A stretch of DNA of 64,000 nucleotides from Candidatus Thioglobus sp. GTDB lineage: Bacteria; Pseudomonadota; Gammaproteobacteria; PS1; Pseudothioglobaceae. The notes beneath the pieces were generated by a model. The model saw nothing but the letters and a program-made list of their open reading frames with translations. It had not been told where the DNA came from and did not search any database. The stretch lies in assembly GCA_028345955.1 (NCBI GenBank), contig JAOMEO010000001.1, forward strand, positions 144,536 to 208,535. Direction: 5' to 3'. Shown one piece after another: positions 39,310 to 49,510 of this stretch (the first letter of the stretch is position 1; the number at the start of each line of letters is the position of its first letter). A program made the translations under genes and the position numbers.

Positions 39310-40446
39310 ATGAAAGAATATATTCCAGGTCTAGCAGGTGTACCAGCAACTAAATCAGCAATTTCCTCAATCGATGGAGAAAAAGGAATACTTGCCTACC
39401 GAGGTTACTCCATAGACGATCTTGTTGCTCACTCCTCTTTTGAAGAAACTGCACTCTTATTAATGCAAGGAGAGCTGCCAACTCATAAAGAGCTAGAGGA
39501 CTTTAAAGATCTTTTACAAACACGCTACGAGGTTAAAAGTAAAATCCGCGCCCTGTTATGGGCGCTTCCTCAAAAAGGCCACTCAATGGATGTGCTTCAA
39601 ACTGCAATAGCGTCAATGGCAACTTTTTACCCAGATGCAGGCGCGTCGGAACCGGACTCAGAGTACACTCAAAATGCGCTCGTAAAGATCATCTCAAATA
39701 TGAGCACATTGGTAGCAATGTGGACACGTATAAGCAGAGGTTATGATCCAATTCCGCCAAGCAAGGATATGGATTATGCGGAAAACTTTATGTACATGTG
39801 CTTTGGCGAAAAAGCTGATGATAAAATTGTTAAGCTATTGGACGCATGCTTGATTTTGCATGCTGAACACACAATTAATGCCTCTACCTTTTCAACCATG
39901 GTAACGGCATCTACGCTTTCCAACCCCTTCTCTTCAATTGCCGCAGGAGTAGGAACTCTTGCAGGCCCTTTGCATGGCAATGCCAATGAAAACGTACTCG
40001 TCATGCTTGACGAAATAGGCTCTCCTAAAAATGCGCGCGCGTGGATTGAAGATAAACTCAAAAACAAAAAAGTAATTTGGGGCATGGGTCATCGTGAATA
40101 CAAAACAAAGGACCCTCGTGCAACAATTCTTGAACAAATGATTAAAACCTATGTCAACAAAACTGGCCACAATTTATCCGAGCGCTTTGAAACAGCACTG
40201 GAAGTTGAAAGCATTTGTGACGAGCTATTGTCCCACAAGGGCGTCTATCCAAACGTCGATTTTTACTCTGGTATTCTTTATGCTGAATTATTTAAATTTA
40301 CCAAAGAGCACTTCACGTCGATCTTCGCTATGGCACGTTCAGCAGGGTGGGTGGCGCACTGGCACGAACAAGTGAGTCACAATAAAATCTTTAGACCAAC
40401 ACAAATTTACACCGGCAAAGATTTTAGAGACTATCCGGTCAAATAA
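39310..40446 (+). CDS. gltA: Citrate synthase (short type)
   Basis: The 378-residue protein starts EYIPGLAGVPATKSAISSIDGEKGILAYRGYSI. Catalytic residues are recognisable: His in LHAEHTINASTFS, His in WGMGHREYKTKDPRA and Asp in YPNVDFYSGILY. It condenses oxaloacetate and acetyl-CoA. The length and style match the shorter citrate/2-methylcitrate synthase group rather than the ~430-residue NADH-inhibited GltA of enterobacteria. No prp genes are nearby, so citrate synthesis is favoured. Confidence 0.92.
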   Translation: MKEYIPGLAGVPATKSAISSIDGEKGILAYRGYSIDDLVAHSSFEETALLLMQGELPTHKELEDFKDLLQTRYEVKSKIRALLWALPQKGHSMDVLQTAIASMATFYPDAGASEPDSEYTQNALVKIISNMSTLVAMWTRISRGYDPIPPSKDMDYAENFMYMCFGEKADDKIVKLLDACLILHAEHTINASTFSTMVTASTLSNPFSSIAAGVGTLAGPLHGNANENVLVMLDEIGSPKNARAWIEDKLKNKKVIWGMGHREYKTKDPRATILEQMIKTYVNKTGHNLSERFETALEVESICDELLSHKGVYPNVDFYSGILYAELFKFTKEHFTSIFAMARSAGWVAHWHEQVSHNKIFRPTQIYTGKDFRDYPVK

Positions 40447-40448
40447 TT

Positions 40449-41189
40449 ATGGGGAAGACCACTCATTTTGGCTATCAACAAGTCGATGTTGATAAAAAAC
40501 AAGGCTTAGTCAAGGGTGTTTTTGACTCAGTAGCAGATAACTATGACCTGATGAATGATGTAATGTCGTTGGGAACACACCGTCTTTGGAAAAATTATAC
40601 AATTGCCAGTAGCAATGTTGCTGAGGGCGACAAGGTGCTTGATATTGCTGGCGGAACAGGCGATCTGGCTATCAAATATAGAGAAAAGGTTGGCCCTTCT
40701 GGCCAAGTCATTTTGTCTGATATTAATGGTTCGATGCTGGAAGAAGGTCGAAAGAACCTCTTAGACCATGGGATCATTGATGTTGAATTTGTCCAAGCAA
40801 ATGCTGAATCGCTGCCCTTTGAAGACAACACATTTGACTGCGTCAGTATTGCCTTTGGCCTTAGAAACCTTACACATAAGAATATTGCCCTTGAGCAAAT
40901 GCACCGAATCCTTAAAAAAGGCGGCTGTTTAATGGTACTGGAGTTCTCTAAAGTTGAGAACGAAATGCTCGAAAAGCTCTATGATTTATATTCATTCAAT
41001 CTAATACCTAAACTGGGCGGTCTTTTTGCTGATGACGAACAGAGTTATCAGTACCTAGCAGAATCAATTCGCAAACACCCAGATCAAGAAACTCTCAAAA
41101 CCATGGTGCTTGATGCTGGTTTTGGTTTGTGCGAATACCACAATCTTTCTGCCGGTATAGTAGCTGTACACAAGGCAATCAAAACCTAG
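40449..41189 (+). CDS. ubiE: Ubiquinone/menaquinone biosynthesis C-methyltransferase
   Basis: The 246-residue SAM-dependent enzyme shows the UbiE signature: KQGLVKGVFDSVADNYDLMNDVMSLGTHRLWK, the SAM loop VLDIAGGTGDLAIK, SIAFGLRNLTHK and SAGIVAVHKAIK at the end. It methylates the quinone ring. It lies two bases after gltA and leads the conserved ubiE-ubiJ-ubiB cluster, indicating aerobic ubiquinone-based respiration. Confidence 0.97.
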   Translation: MGKTTHFGYQQVDVDKKQGLVKGVFDSVADNYDLMNDVMSLGTHRLWKNYTIASSNVAEGDKVLDIAGGTGDLAIKYREKVGPSGQVILSDINGSMLEEGRKNLLDHGIIDVEFVQANAESLPFEDNTFDCVSIAFGLRNLTHKNIALEQMHRILKKGGCLMVLEFSKVENEMLEKLYDLYSFNLIPKLGGLFADDEQSYQYLAESIRKHPDQETLKTMVLDAGFGLCEYHNLSAGIVAVHKAIKT

Positions 41190-41194
41190 TAAAG

Positions 41195-41713
41195 ATGTTT
41201 CGCCTTACCCTTGAAAAAACACTAAACCACTTAATCAATACCAACAATATTGACACAGAAGGACTTAATAATAAAATTATTGGACTAAGTGTTGATGAGT
41301 TCAATTTAAGGCTACTTTTTATGTTTGCCAATTCACGTGTTTTTGTAATGAGGATGCATGACCAGGGGAACTTTGATGTTGATATTAAACTTAACAAAAC
41401 TGCCTTTTTGTATTTATTTAAAGGCGCCTCCTTTGAAGAGTTAATAGAAAGTGATGAAATTGACATCAATGGAAGTGTCAAAACTGCCCAACAATTAGCA
41501 GATTTGATTGCTCTGGCATCGATTGATGTTGAAGAGTTAGTCTCCCACTATACTGGTGATATTATTGCCCACCAGCTTGGAAAGTCTGTAAAGCTTGTCA
41601 AAGGCAAAGCCAATAAGGATAAAGTCAACATTGTTGAGGCACTAAAAAATGATTTAACAACTCTTCTAGTGGCACCAAGTCGATCAAGATTTTTTAACAA
41701 TAATACACACTAA
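41195..41713 (+). CDS. ubiJ: Ubiquinone biosynthesis accessory factor UbiJ (SCP2 domain)
   Basis: The track start at 41129 would overlap ubiE by 61 bases. The ATG at 41195 (MFRLTLEKTLNHLI) lies five bases after the ubiE stop and gives 172 residues, nearer to UbiJ length. An SCP2-like lipid-binding region (residues about 25-110, with DEFNLRLLFMFANSRVFVM) precedes a helical C-terminus. UbiJ binds ubiquinone intermediates in the Ubi complex. The family is divergent, and the ubiE-ubiB context decides the name. Confidence 0.85.
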   Translation: MFRLTLEKTLNHLINTNNIDTEGLNNKIIGLSVDEFNLRLLFMFANSRVFVMRMHDQGNFDVDIKLNKTAFLYLFKGASFEELIESDEIDINGSVKTAQQLADLIALASIDVEELVSHYTGDIIAHQLGKSVKLVKGKANKDKVNIVEALKNDLTTLLVAPSRSRFFNNNTH

Positions 41714-41715
41714 AG

Positions 41716-43320
41716 ATGAGAAGCTTTATTCGCTTTGTTAATATTTCTAGGATTCTTGTCCGCTATCGACTAGACAGCCTTGTCCTCTCAACACCTTTGT
41801 TAAAAAGCTTCAGACCCCTGGTCTACCTAACTCCTTGGCACTATTTTCCTTCTAGTAAATTTTCAAGAGGAGAAAGAGTTCGTTTGGCCCTAGAAGAGCT
41901 AGGCCCTATTTATATTAAATTTGGACAAACACTCTCTACTAGAAGAGACCTTTTGCCTGATGATATTGGTGATGAACTTGCTAAATTACAAGATAAGTGT
42001 CCGCCTTTTCCTGCCAAAGATTCCAAGTCGATTATTGAAAAAGGCCTTGGAGCAAGCGTTAACAATCTTTTTTCTTCTTTTGATGACACGCCGCTTGCCT
42101 CAGCTTCAATCGCTCAGATTCATAGTGCTGTCACTCTTAGTGGTGAAGAAATTATTATTAAGGTTGTTCGGCCAGATATCCGGAAAAAAATAAAGCGTGA
42201 TTTACGCCTCCTTTATGCTTTTGCAGCGTTGGCTGAAAAACACCCGGACGGTAAAAGACTTTGCCCGAGAGAGGCCGTCGCTGAATTTGAACGAATTATT
42301 TATAATGAACTTAACATGATGGCAGAGGCCGCTAACGCCTCTTTGCTAAGAAAGAACTTTAAAGATTCAAATCTTTTATATGTACCAAAGGTTTATTGGG
42401 ATCTTTGTCGCCCAAACATACTAGTAACTGAGCGCATTTATGGCACACCAATAAGCAACGTTGAAGCCTTGAATAAAAACAAAATCGACCTAAAAAATCT
42501 CGCCGAAAATGGTGTAGTTATATTCTTCACACAGGTTTTTGAACATAACTTTTTCCATGCAGATATGCATCCAGGCAATATTTTTGTAGGCAAGGATGGA
42601 CAATATGTTGGTGTTGATTTTGGCATTATGGGCACACTCAGTGACGCTGATCAGTATTATCTAGCACAGAATTTTTTAGCGTTTTTTAATCAAGACTATA
42701 AACGCGTAGCTCGAGTTCACCTAGACTCAGGCTGGGTGCCAGAAGGCACCAACGTCTTGGAATTTGAAAATGCTATTCGTAGCGTTTGTGAGCCTATTTT
42801 TCAAAAACCCTTGAGTGAAATTTCATTTGGCCAAGTGCTTCTAAGTCTATTCAAAGAGGCCAGACGTTTTAATATCTCAATCCAGCCTCAGTTACTGTTA
42901 CTCGACAAAACACTGCTAAATATTGAAGGTTTGGGTCGCACTCTATACCCTGATCTTGATCTTTGGGCAACAGCTAAACCGTTCCTTGAGAGGCTCGTTA
43001 AAGATAAATATAGCCTTAAGGGCTCGGTGAAAAAAATGTCTGAACAGTTACCAGAACTTATTGCAGAAATACCCCAGCTTCCAATGCTAGCAATTAATGC
43101 TTTGAAACAATTTGAGAGTGGTGCACTTCAGCAAGACATTACAAAAAAACAAACAGATGCTATTATCAAGCAGTTGCGAGAAAATGCAGCAAAACAAAGC
43201 GCCGTTATAGTAGCTTCGGCTTTGCTAGTTCTAGCGGCCGTGTTGGCAACTCAATCACTTTGGCCTTTCGTAGCAATTAGTACAGCTCTTAGTATTCTGT
43301 TTTGGTTCAAGGCCCGCTAA
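41716..43320 (+). CDS. ubiB: Ubiquinone biosynthesis regulatory protein kinase UbiB
   Basis: The 534-residue ABC1/ADCK-family protein has the KxGQ motif in YIKFGQTLSTRRDLLP and the A-rich loop ASASIAQIHSA. A kinase-like core follows with FFHADMHPGNIFV and GVDFGIMGTLS, and the C-terminus has two membrane segments (SAVIVASALLVLAAVLA and SLWPFVAISTALSILFW). It supports ubiquinone synthesis as an atypical ATPase at the membrane. It lies two bases after ubiJ. Confidence 0.96.
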   Translation: MRSFIRFVNISRILVRYRLDSLVLSTPLLKSFRPLVYLTPWHYFPSSKFSRGERVRLALEELGPIYIKFGQTLSTRRDLLPDDIGDELAKLQDKCPPFPAKDSKSIIEKGLGASVNNLFSSFDDTPLASASIAQIHSAVTLSGEEIIIKVVRPDIRKKIKRDLRLLYAFAALAEKHPDGKRLCPREAVAEFERIIYNELNMMAEAANASLLRKNFKDSNLLYVPKVYWDLCRPNILVTERIYGTPISNVEALNKNKIDLKNLAENGVVIFFTQVFEHNFFHADMHPGNIFVGKDGQYVGVDFGIMGTLSDADQYYLAQNFLAFFNQDYKRVARVHLDSGWVPEGTNVLEFENAIRSVCEPIFQKPLSEISFGQVLLSLFKEARRFNISIQPQLLLLDKTLLNIEGLGRTLYPDLDLWATAKPFLERLVKDKYSLKGSVKKMSEQLPELIAEIPQLPMLAINALKQFESGALQQDITKKQTDAIIKQLRENAAKQSAVIVASALLVLAAVLATQSLWPFVAISTALSILFWFKAR

Positions 43321-43327
43321 AAGAAGT

Positions 43328-43358
43328 TTGGCTACAGGTAAAAAAAATCGGGTAAAAT
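43328..43358 (+). promoter_or_regulatory. Possible promoter upstream of rplY
   Basis: TTGGCT and TAAAAT are separated by 19 bases just after ubiB. The spacing is long, so this is a modest match. The following leader carries a TATCT...AGATA hairpin and a stem with a T-run before the rplY start. Confidence 0.3.
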
Positions 43359-43400
43359 TACCTCCCAGCTTATCTGGTCGCAAGATAGGCAGTATTTGTT

Positions 43401-43424
43401 ACATCACTTAATGTGGTGTTTTTT
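43401..43424 (+). terminator. Intrinsic terminator or attenuator in the rplY leader
   Basis: The stem ACATCAC / GTGGTGT (seven pairs, one G-U) has a TTAAT loop and is followed directly by five T residues. It lies 21 bases before the rplY ATG and after ubiB. It could end the ubi transcript or act as an attenuator of rplY if transcription starts at the upstream promoter-like site. Confidence 0.6.
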
Positions 43425-43444
43425 CATTTATTGGAGAACTCAAA

Positions 43445-44173
43445 ATGAGTATAACTGTAAACGCTGTAGTGCGTGAAGACCAGGGGAAAGGTGCGAGCCG
43501 CCGCCTGAGAAAAGAAGAAAAAGTGCCTAGTATTGTCTATGGCGGAAGTAAAGCACCGTTGATGATTTCACTAAATATTCATGAAATTACCCACCTATTA
43601 GAAAATGAAGACACATTCACTTCAGTTCTTGACTTAGTGGTAGACAAGTCAAAAGAACCTGTTGTTATAAAAGATCTTCAACGTCATCCTGCAAAAAATT
43701 CTATCACACATGTTGATTTTTTGCGTATTGATGAAAAGCATGCTCTTATTACTACGACGCCGCTCCACTTCATCGGCATAGAAGATAATGAAGCAATAAG
43801 AATTGGAAACATGTTGAATCAATTCGTAGTTTCCATTGAAATATCATGTCTGCCAAAAGATTTACCTCATGGAATTGATGTTGATGTTAGTGGTCTTGGG
43901 CTTGGTGACCACTTGACACTGACTGATCTTGTGTTGCCAGAAGGTGTTGTTATTACATCACTTCAAGGTGAGGATGTCGAGGCACATGATCAAACCGTTT
44001 GTTCAGTAACTGAGCCTAAACTTATGGCCGAAGAAGAGGAAATTGAAGATACTATTGACTCTGAATTGGATGAGGAAGGAGAAGCTGAAGGCGCTGAAGA
44101 TTCTGAAGGTGGTGAAGATTCTGAAGGCTCGGAAGGCGCCAAAGACTCACAAGACGGTGACAAAGAAGAATAA
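43445..44173 (+). CDS. rplY: 50S ribosomal protein L25/general stress protein Ctc, with long acidic tail
   Basis: The 242-residue protein has the 5S rRNA-binding L25 domain at residues 1-92 (VREDQGKGASRRLRKEEKVPSIVYGG) and the TL5/CTC beta domain at about 100-190. From residue about 193 it ends in a roughly 48-residue tail of E, D, S and G that repeats GAEDSEGGEDSEG. Many Ctc proteins have short acidic tails, and this one is longer than usual. GGAG nine bases upstream supports the start. pth follows, the normal order. Confidence 0.95.
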   Translation: MSITVNAVVREDQGKGASRRLRKEEKVPSIVYGGSKAPLMISLNIHEITHLLENEDTFTSVLDLVVDKSKEPVVIKDLQRHPAKNSITHVDFLRIDEKHALITTTPLHFIGIEDNEAIRIGNMLNQFVVSIEISCLPKDLPHGIDVDVSGLGLGDHLTLTDLVLPEGVVITSLQGEDVEAHDQTVCSVTEPKLMAEEEEIEDTIDSELDEEGEAEGAEDSEGGEDSEGSEGAKDSQDGDKEE

Positions 44174-44222
44174 ACCGTGACTAGTCTTATTGACTCTATA
44201 AGAAACACATCGAAGCTTTGTG

Positions 44223-44792
44223 ATGATTAAACTAATAGTTGGTCTGGGAAACCCAGGAAAAGACTATCAAGCACATCGTCACAATGCTGGCTTTTGGTTT
44301 GTTGAGTCATTAGCGAACAATCTAGATTCAAATTTTAGCAGTCAACCAAAGTTTTTTGGTGAAACGGCTGTCTGTCTTATTGGCAATAACAAGTTACGCC
44401 TACTAAAACCAAAAACATTTATGAACAACTCAGGCAAGTCTGTAAAAACCCTGTCAAGTTATTATAATATTATGGCAGAAGAAATCCTAATCATTCATGA
44501 TGACTTGGACCTAATGCCGGGCTCTGTCAAAATAAAAATGGGTGGAGGCCACGGTGGACATAATGGCCTAAAAGATACAATCAAGGCACTTGACACAAAT
44601 GACTTTTACCGCTTAAGACTTGGTATTGGACATCCAGGTTCAAAAAATGAGGTCGTGGACTTTGTCTTAAATCCACCAGGGAAAATTGACTTGGCGTTAA
44701 TAGAGCAAGCCATAAAAGAAGCCATGGATGTCATAGAGCCCCTTGCAAATGGAGATTTTGAGCAAGCTATGAAGCAGCTACATACAGACTAA
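44223..44792 (+). CDS. pth: Peptidyl-tRNA hydrolase
   Basis: The 189-residue enzyme starts [15 protein letters not shown], with the catalytic His20 in [25 protein letters not shown] and [12 protein letters not shown]. It recycles peptidyl-tRNA by cleaving the ester bond. The track begins at a GTG one codon earlier (44220), and the ATG at 44223 is the normal start. It sits between rplY and ychF, the conserved gammaproteobacterial order. Confidence 0.97.
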   Translation: MIKLIVGLGNPGKDYQAHRHNAGFWFVESLANNLDSNFSSQPKFFGETAVCLIGNNKLRLLKPKTFMNNSGKSVKTLSSYYNIMAEEILIIHDDLDLMPGSVKIKMGGGHGGHNGLKDTIKALDTNDFYRLRLGIGHPGSKNEVVDFVLNPPGKIDLALIEQAIKEAMDVIEPLANGDFEQAMKQLHTD

Positions 44793-44803
44793 CGGAGCAA
44801 TGG

Positions 44804-45895
44804 ATGGGATTTAAATGTGGCATTGTAGGCCTACCTAATGTTGGCAAATCAACACTATTTAATGCACTCACCAAAGCTGGCATAGATTCGTCGAATTACC
44901 CTTTTTGCACCATTGAACCAAATATTGGAATCGTGCCAGTAAACGATTCTCGCCTAGAAAGCCTAGCCAGTATTGTATCTCCCCAAAAAGTATTACCAAC
45001 CACTATGGAATTTGTTGATATTGCAGGGCTTGTTGAGGGTGCATCAAGAGGTGAAGGACTTGGAAATCAATTTCTATCTAATATCCGTGAAACTGATGCA
45101 ATCATCCATGTCGTACGTTGCTTTGAAAATGATGATATTGTGCATGTCGTAGGAAAAGTTAGCCCTCTCGATGATGTTGATACGATTAATACAGAACTAG
45201 CGCTGGCAGACCTTCTGACGGCTGAAAGGGTTTATCAAAAAGCGATAAAAAACTCAAAGTCTGGGCAAAAAGAAGGACTGCCCCTGAAAAACTTACTTGA
45301 AAAGATTCTTCCAGCACTAGAAGAAGGCCAACCAGTTAGATCACTAGAATTTAATGAAGACGAGTTAAAGCTACTTAAGAGCATGCAACTGCTTACATCA
45401 AAACCGGTTCTTTATGTAGCTAACGTCAATGAAAATGGCTTCTCTAAGAACTCTTATCTTGCTCAATTAGAGGATTTTGTAAGCAAAGAAAATAGCAAGA
45501 TCGTTGCTGTTTGTGCAGACGTTGAGGCCGAAATTGCCGAGCTAGATGAAGAAGACAAGCAAGGCTTTCTAGCAGAAATGGGCCAGGTTGAATCCGGACT
45601 AGATCGCTTAATTATAGCTGGCTACTCATTATTAGGCCTTCAAACGTACTTTACTGCTGGGGAGAAAGAAGTTAGGGCGTGGACAATTAACATTGGTGAT
45701 ACAGCGCCAGCTGCAGCAGGTAAAATTCATGGTGACTTTGAAAAAGGCTTTATCCGCGCAGAAACAGTTGCCTTTGTTGACTTTCTTGAGTATGGAGGAG
45801 AGAAAGGGGCAAAGGACGCAGGGAAATTGCGCTCTGAAGGTAAAGAATACGTTGTTAAAGACGGCGATGTAATACACTTTTTATTTAATGTCTGA
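44804..45895 (+). CDS. ychF: Redox-regulated ATPase YchF
   Basis: The 363-residue Obg-family protein has [14 protein letters not shown] (P-loop), [17 protein letters not shown] (switch region) and NVNE in place of the GTP-specific NKxD, consistent with ATP preference. It ends with a TGS domain ([28 protein letters not shown]). It associates with ribosomes and responds to oxidative stress. GGAG lies six bases upstream of the ATG. Confidence 0.97.
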   Translation: MGFKCGIVGLPNVGKSTLFNALTKAGIDSSNYPFCTIEPNIGIVPVNDSRLESLASIVSPQKVLPTTMEFVDIAGLVEGASRGEGLGNQFLSNIRETDAIIHVVRCFENDDIVHVVGKVSPLDDVDTINTELALADLLTAERVYQKAIKNSKSGQKEGLPLKNLLEKILPALEEGQPVRSLEFNEDELKLLKSMQLLTSKPVLYVANVNENGFSKNSYLAQLEDFVSKENSKIVAVCADVEAEIAELDEEDKQGFLAEMGQVESGLDRLIIAGYSLLGLQTYFTAGEKEVRAWTINIGDTAPAAAGKIHGDFEKGFIRAETVAFVDFLEYGGEKGAKDAGKLRSEGKEYVVKDGDVIHFLFNV

Positions 45896-45910
45896 TTGCT
45901 AAACCGCCCA

Positions 45911-47440
45911 ATGAAACAAACAAAACTACTCATAATTCTAGACGGCTGGGGACATTCTGAGGCTACTGAAAACAATGCCATAGCCATCGCTAACACACCT
46001 AATTGGGATCATTTTTTAAACAACTGTCCTCATACTCTGCTCGGTACCTCAGGAAGCAGTGTTGGGCTTCCACTGGGACAAATGGGAAACTCGGAAGTTG
46101 GACACCTTACAATAGGTTCTGGTCGTATAATTGAGCAAGACTTTACTCGCATTCAAAAAGACGTTGATAGTGGAGAATTTTCTAAAAACGCTTCGATATG
46201 TGCTGCTTTAAATGAAACAAGAAAAAACGACAAAGCTGTTCATATTATGGGTCTGTTGTCAGATGGAGGCGTTCACTCGCATCATGATCATATACACGCG
46301 ATGCTAGAAATGGCACACCAAAAAGGCTGTAAGAAAGTTTTCCTGCATGTTTTTACTGATGGAAGAGATACACCCCCAAACAGCGCAGAAGATTTTATAA
46401 GGCCGTTGGAAGAAAAAATAAATACACTAAAAACAGGCAGGATAGCATCTGTCGTTGGGCGCTTCTTCGCAATGGATAGAGACAATCGATGGGATCGCGT
46501 TTCAAAAGCCTACCACTTGCTTTCAATTGGCAAAAGCGAGCGACGAGCTGACTCAGCTTTAAATGCAGTCAAAATGGCTTATGATAATGGAGAAAGTGAT
46601 GAATTTATTGCACCCACAAGTATTGGCGAGTCAGTTACAATCAACGAGGGTGATGCTGTTATTTTTATGAACTTTCGGGCCGATCGCGCAAGAGAGTTGA
46701 CACGAGCACTTACTGAATCTAACTTTGTAGAGTTTCCACGTACATCATTCAATAACATCAATTTTGTCTGTCTCACTGAATTTAAAGAGGACTTTGGCCT
46801 TCCATGCGCATACCCGCCCGTTTCAATTAATAACACTTTGGGCTCCTACTTGTCGAGCCTAGAATTAGCTCAACTTAGGATTGCTGAAACAGAGAAATAT
46901 GCCCATGTTACCTTCTTTTTTAATGGAGGCGCTGAGACTGCGTTGCCTGGCGAAGACAGAAAGCTTGTCCCGTCACCCGGCGTTGACACTTATGATCTAA
47001 AGCCTGAAATGAGCGCATTCGAATTAACCAGCGCTCTGGTTTCATCAATAAAATCAAAAAAGTACGACTTTATTGTTTGTAATTTTGCCAATACTGACAT
47101 GGTAGGACATAGCGGGAATCTTGAGGCAACTATTAAAGCCGTTGAAGCGGTAGACACCTGTCTTGGAGAAATTCATAAAGCATGCGAAGAGATGGGAGCT
47201 GAAATACTTATTACTGCAGATCATGGCAACGCTGAACAAATGGTAAACCCAAAAACTAATAAATCCCATACTGCTCATACAAATAACCCTGTTCCTCTAG
47301 TTTATGTGAGTCACAGAAAAGCCTCTATCGCAGTGCCGCTTGTTGGCACACTTGCTGATCTGGCGCCAACTATATTGACACTAATGGATATTGAACAACC
47401 TGAAGAAATGACAGGCCGATGCCTATTAGTCATTAAATAA
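45911..47440 (+). CDS. gpmI: 2,3-bisphosphoglycerate-independent phosphoglycerate mutase
   Basis: The protein has [12 protein letters not shown] at its start, the catalytic serine in [17 protein letters not shown], and [12 protein letters not shown]. Metal ligands lie in [14 protein letters not shown] and [11 protein letters not shown]. It interconverts 3- and 2-phosphoglycerate with two manganese ions. The track uses a TTG at 45896. The ATG at 45911 (MKQTKLL) fits the family N-terminus and gives 509 residues. Confidence 0.96.
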   Translation: MKQTKLLIILDGWGHSEATENNAIAIANTPNWDHFLNNCPHTLLGTSGSSVGLPLGQMGNSEVGHLTIGSGRIIEQDFTRIQKDVDSGEFSKNASICAALNETRKNDKAVHIMGLLSDGGVHSHHDHIHAMLEMAHQKGCKKVFLHVFTDGRDTPPNSAEDFIRPLEEKINTLKTGRIASVVGRFFAMDRDNRWDRVSKAYHLLSIGKSERRADSALNAVKMAYDNGESDEFIAPTSIGESVTINEGDAVIFMNFRADRARELTRALTESNFVEFPRTSFNNINFVCLTEFKEDFGLPCAYPPVSINNTLGSYLSSLELAQLRIAETEKYAHVTFFFNGGAETALPGEDRKLVPSPGVDTYDLKPEMSAFELTSALVSSIKSKKYDFIVCNFANTDMVGHSGNLEATIKAVEAVDTCLGEIHKACEEMGAEILITADHGNAEQMVNPKTNKSHTAHTNNPVPLVYVSHRKASIAVPLVGTLADLAPTILTLMDIEQPEEMTGRCLLVIK

Positions 47441-47454
47441 TAAAGGAGATTATT

Positions 47455-48129
47455 ATGAAACAACCTAGCTTTATTGCCCCTTCAATTCTCTCTGCGGACT
47501 TTGCTAAACTTGGTGAAGAGGTCGACAATGTTCTTGCTTCTGGAGCTGATATTGTTCATTTTGATGTCATGGATAACCACTACGTTCCAAACCTAACCAT
47601 CGGACCTCTAGTTTGTGACGCACTCAGGAGTCATGGTGTAACAGCTCCAATTGATGTCCACTTAATGGTTAAACCGGTTGATAGAATCATTCCCGATTTT
47701 GCCAAGGCCGGCGCCTCTTATATTACATTCCATCCGGAGGCTTCTGAACATATCAACCGTACTGTAGCGTTAATCAAAGAGCAAGGCTGTTTGGCTGGGC
47801 TTGTGTTTAATCCAGCCACCCCTCTTCATTATCTTGACCACGTAATTGATCAGCTTGACATGGTGTTGTTGATGTCTGTTAACCCGGGATTTGGTGGACA
47901 GTCATTTATACCTTCTTCCTTAGAAAAACTTAGAGTCGTCCGTAAAATGATTGACGACAAAAATCTTAGTACAAGATTAGAAATTGACGGTGGAGTTAAA
48001 ACTGACAATATTAGAGACATTGCTTCAGCGGGCGCTGATACTTTTGTTGCCGGTTCCGCGATCTTTAATACTGACAATTATAAATCAACCATTGATGCCA
48101 TGAGGTCTGAGCTGGCCTTGGCCCAATAA
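47455..48129 (+). CDS. rpe: Ribulose-phosphate 3-epimerase
   Basis: The 224-residue TIM barrel shows [33 protein letters not shown] (metal and catalytic Asp), [20 protein letters not shown] and [10 protein letters not shown]. It interconverts ribulose and xylulose 5-phosphates in the pentose phosphate or Calvin cycle. AAAGGAG precedes the ATG. It lies 14 bases after gpmI, so the two carbon-metabolism genes are probably co-transcribed. No RuBisCO gene is in the window. Confidence 0.97.
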   Translation: MKQPSFIAPSILSADFAKLGEEVDNVLASGADIVHFDVMDNHYVPNLTIGPLVCDALRSHGVTAPIDVHLMVKPVDRIIPDFAKAGASYITFHPEASEHINRTVALIKEQGCLAGLVFNPATPLHYLDHVIDQLDMVLLMSVNPGFGGQSFIPSSLEKLRVVRKMIDDKNLSTRLEIDGGVKTDNIRDIASAGADTFVAGSAIFNTDNYKSTIDAMRSELALAQ

Positions 48130-48153
48130 GTGTTTTAAAAAATTATAAAACAC
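48130..48153 (+). terminator. Hairpin after rpe without a T-run
   Basis: GTGTTTTA / TAAAACAC forms a perfect eight-base stem with an eight-base A/T loop directly after the rpe stop. The bases after it are CATAATAACC, not a T-run, so termination would be weak. It marks the break between rpe and the metY-led operon. Confidence 0.45.
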
Positions 48154-48205
48154 CATAATAACCAATTATGAGAAAATATCGCCATTGATTTAACCTGAGG
48201 GAATT

Positions 48206-49510
48206 ATGGGCAAATCTTCTTTTTTTGGTCCTGAAACAATTGCGTTACACAGTGGGCACCATCCAGATTCAGATTATGGTAGTCGCGCTGTTCCCATTTA
48301 TCAAACAACCTCATATGTATTTGAAAGCGTTGACGAGGCTGCCGCAATTTTCAACATTGAAAAGGGTGGCCATATTTATAGTCGAATAACCAATCCAACT
48401 GTTGCTGTTTTAGAACAAAGGATTGCAGCACTGGAGGGAGGCTCGGGTGCCATCTGCACGGCTTCTGGAATGAGTGCACTTTTTGTTACCTTCATGACCT
48501 TGTGTTCTGCAGGAGATCATATCGTAAGTGCTACACAAATCTATGGCTCCACGGGAACTCTGCTTAAGCACACCCTAAAACGGTTTAATGTAGATTGCAC
48601 CTTTATATCAATCAATGATGAAAAGGCTTTAGAGGGAGCAATTCAAGATAACACCAAGCTAATTTTTTGCGAATCAATTGGAAATCCGGGGCTTGAAGTT
48701 TCAGACTTGCCTAAAATATCTAAGATTGCTCATCATCATGGCATTCCCCTTGTGTTGGATGCAACTTTTGCAACGCCAGCGCTTTGTCGGCCGTTTGATC
48801 ACGGGGTTGACGTTATTGTGCATTCTGTAACTAAATGGATTGGTGGGCACGGTGTCGCGGTAGGTGGTGCAATTGTCGACGGAGGAGCCTTCGACTGGGG
48901 GGCTAGCAAGCGATACCCATCACTGACAGAGCCTTACGAGCCTTTTCATGGAATAAATTTTTGGGAAGAGTTTGGCCCTTCAGCCCTAGCCATGAGAATT
49001 CGGGCAGAGTCGATGCGTGACTTTGGTCCTGCAATGAGCCCTCATAGTGCTTTTTTGTTACTTCAAGGCGTTGAAACCCTTAGTTTACGCATGAAACAAC
49101 ATGTAAAAAACGCAATTAAGCTTGCTAAGTGGCTATTAGAACAATCCTCTGTTTCATGGGTTAACCATCCAGACTTGCCAGAGAATCCAACCCACCTAAT
49201 TGCAAAAAAACTTTTTCCAGATGGTGCTGGCTCAATACTATGCTTCGGGGTAAAAGGGGGCAGAGAAGGTGGAGCCGCATTTATTAATGCACTCAAGTTG
49301 TCATCAAATTTGGCGAATCTTGGAGACTCAAGAACCTTGGTCCTTCATCCTGCTAGCACAACCCATTCGCGCTTAGACGATGAAGCTATGAAGGCTTCTG
49401 GAAGCAGCCCGGACTTAATTCGTGTGTCAGTGGGTATCGAATCGATTGCTGACATTATTAACGACTTTAAGGTTGGCCTTAAAGCAGCAGAAAAGATAAC
49501 AACAAAATGA
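48206..49510 (+). CDS. metY: O-acetylhomoserine sulfhydrylase-like PLP enzyme
   Basis: The 434-residue protein belongs to the Cys/Met metabolism PLP family: SRITNPTVAVLEQRIAALEGGSGAICTASGMSA, the PLP lysine in VHSVTKWIGGHG and STTHSRLDDE near the end. The length of about 430 and the sequence style match O-acetylhomoserine (thiol)-lyase rather than the ~390-residue cystathionine gamma-synthase. Such enzymes accept sulfide to make homocysteine or methanethiol to make methionine directly. It leads a six-gene operon otherwise devoted to acyl-CoA chemistry, and GAGGG precedes its start. Confidence 0.87.
   Translation: MGKSSFFGPETIALHSGHHPDSDYGSRAVPIYQTTSYVFESVDEAAAIFNIEKGGHIYSRITNPTVAVLEQRIAALEGGSGAICTASGMSALFVTFMTLCSAGDHIVSATQIYGSTGTLLKHTLKRFNVDCTFISINDEKALEGAIQDNTKLIFCESIGNPGLEVSDLPKISKIAHHHGIPLVLDATFATPALCRPFDHGVDVIVHSVTKWIGGHGVAVGGAIVDGGAFDWGASKRYPSLTEPYEPFHGINFWEEFGPSALAMRIRAESMRDFGPAMSPHSAFLLLQGVETLSLRMKQHVKNAIKLAKWLLEQSSVSWVNHPDLPENPTHLIAKKLFPDGAGSILCFGVKGGREGGAAFINALKLSSNLANLGDSRTLVLHPASTTHSRLDDEAMKASGSSPDLIRVSVGIESIADIINDFKVGLKAAEKITTK

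Noticed and set aside
43360-43400. tRNA-like sequence before rplY
   Set aside because: Short hairpins only; no cloverleaf, T-loop GTTCAA or anticodon arm could be drawn. No tRNA was found elsewhere in the intergenic regions.
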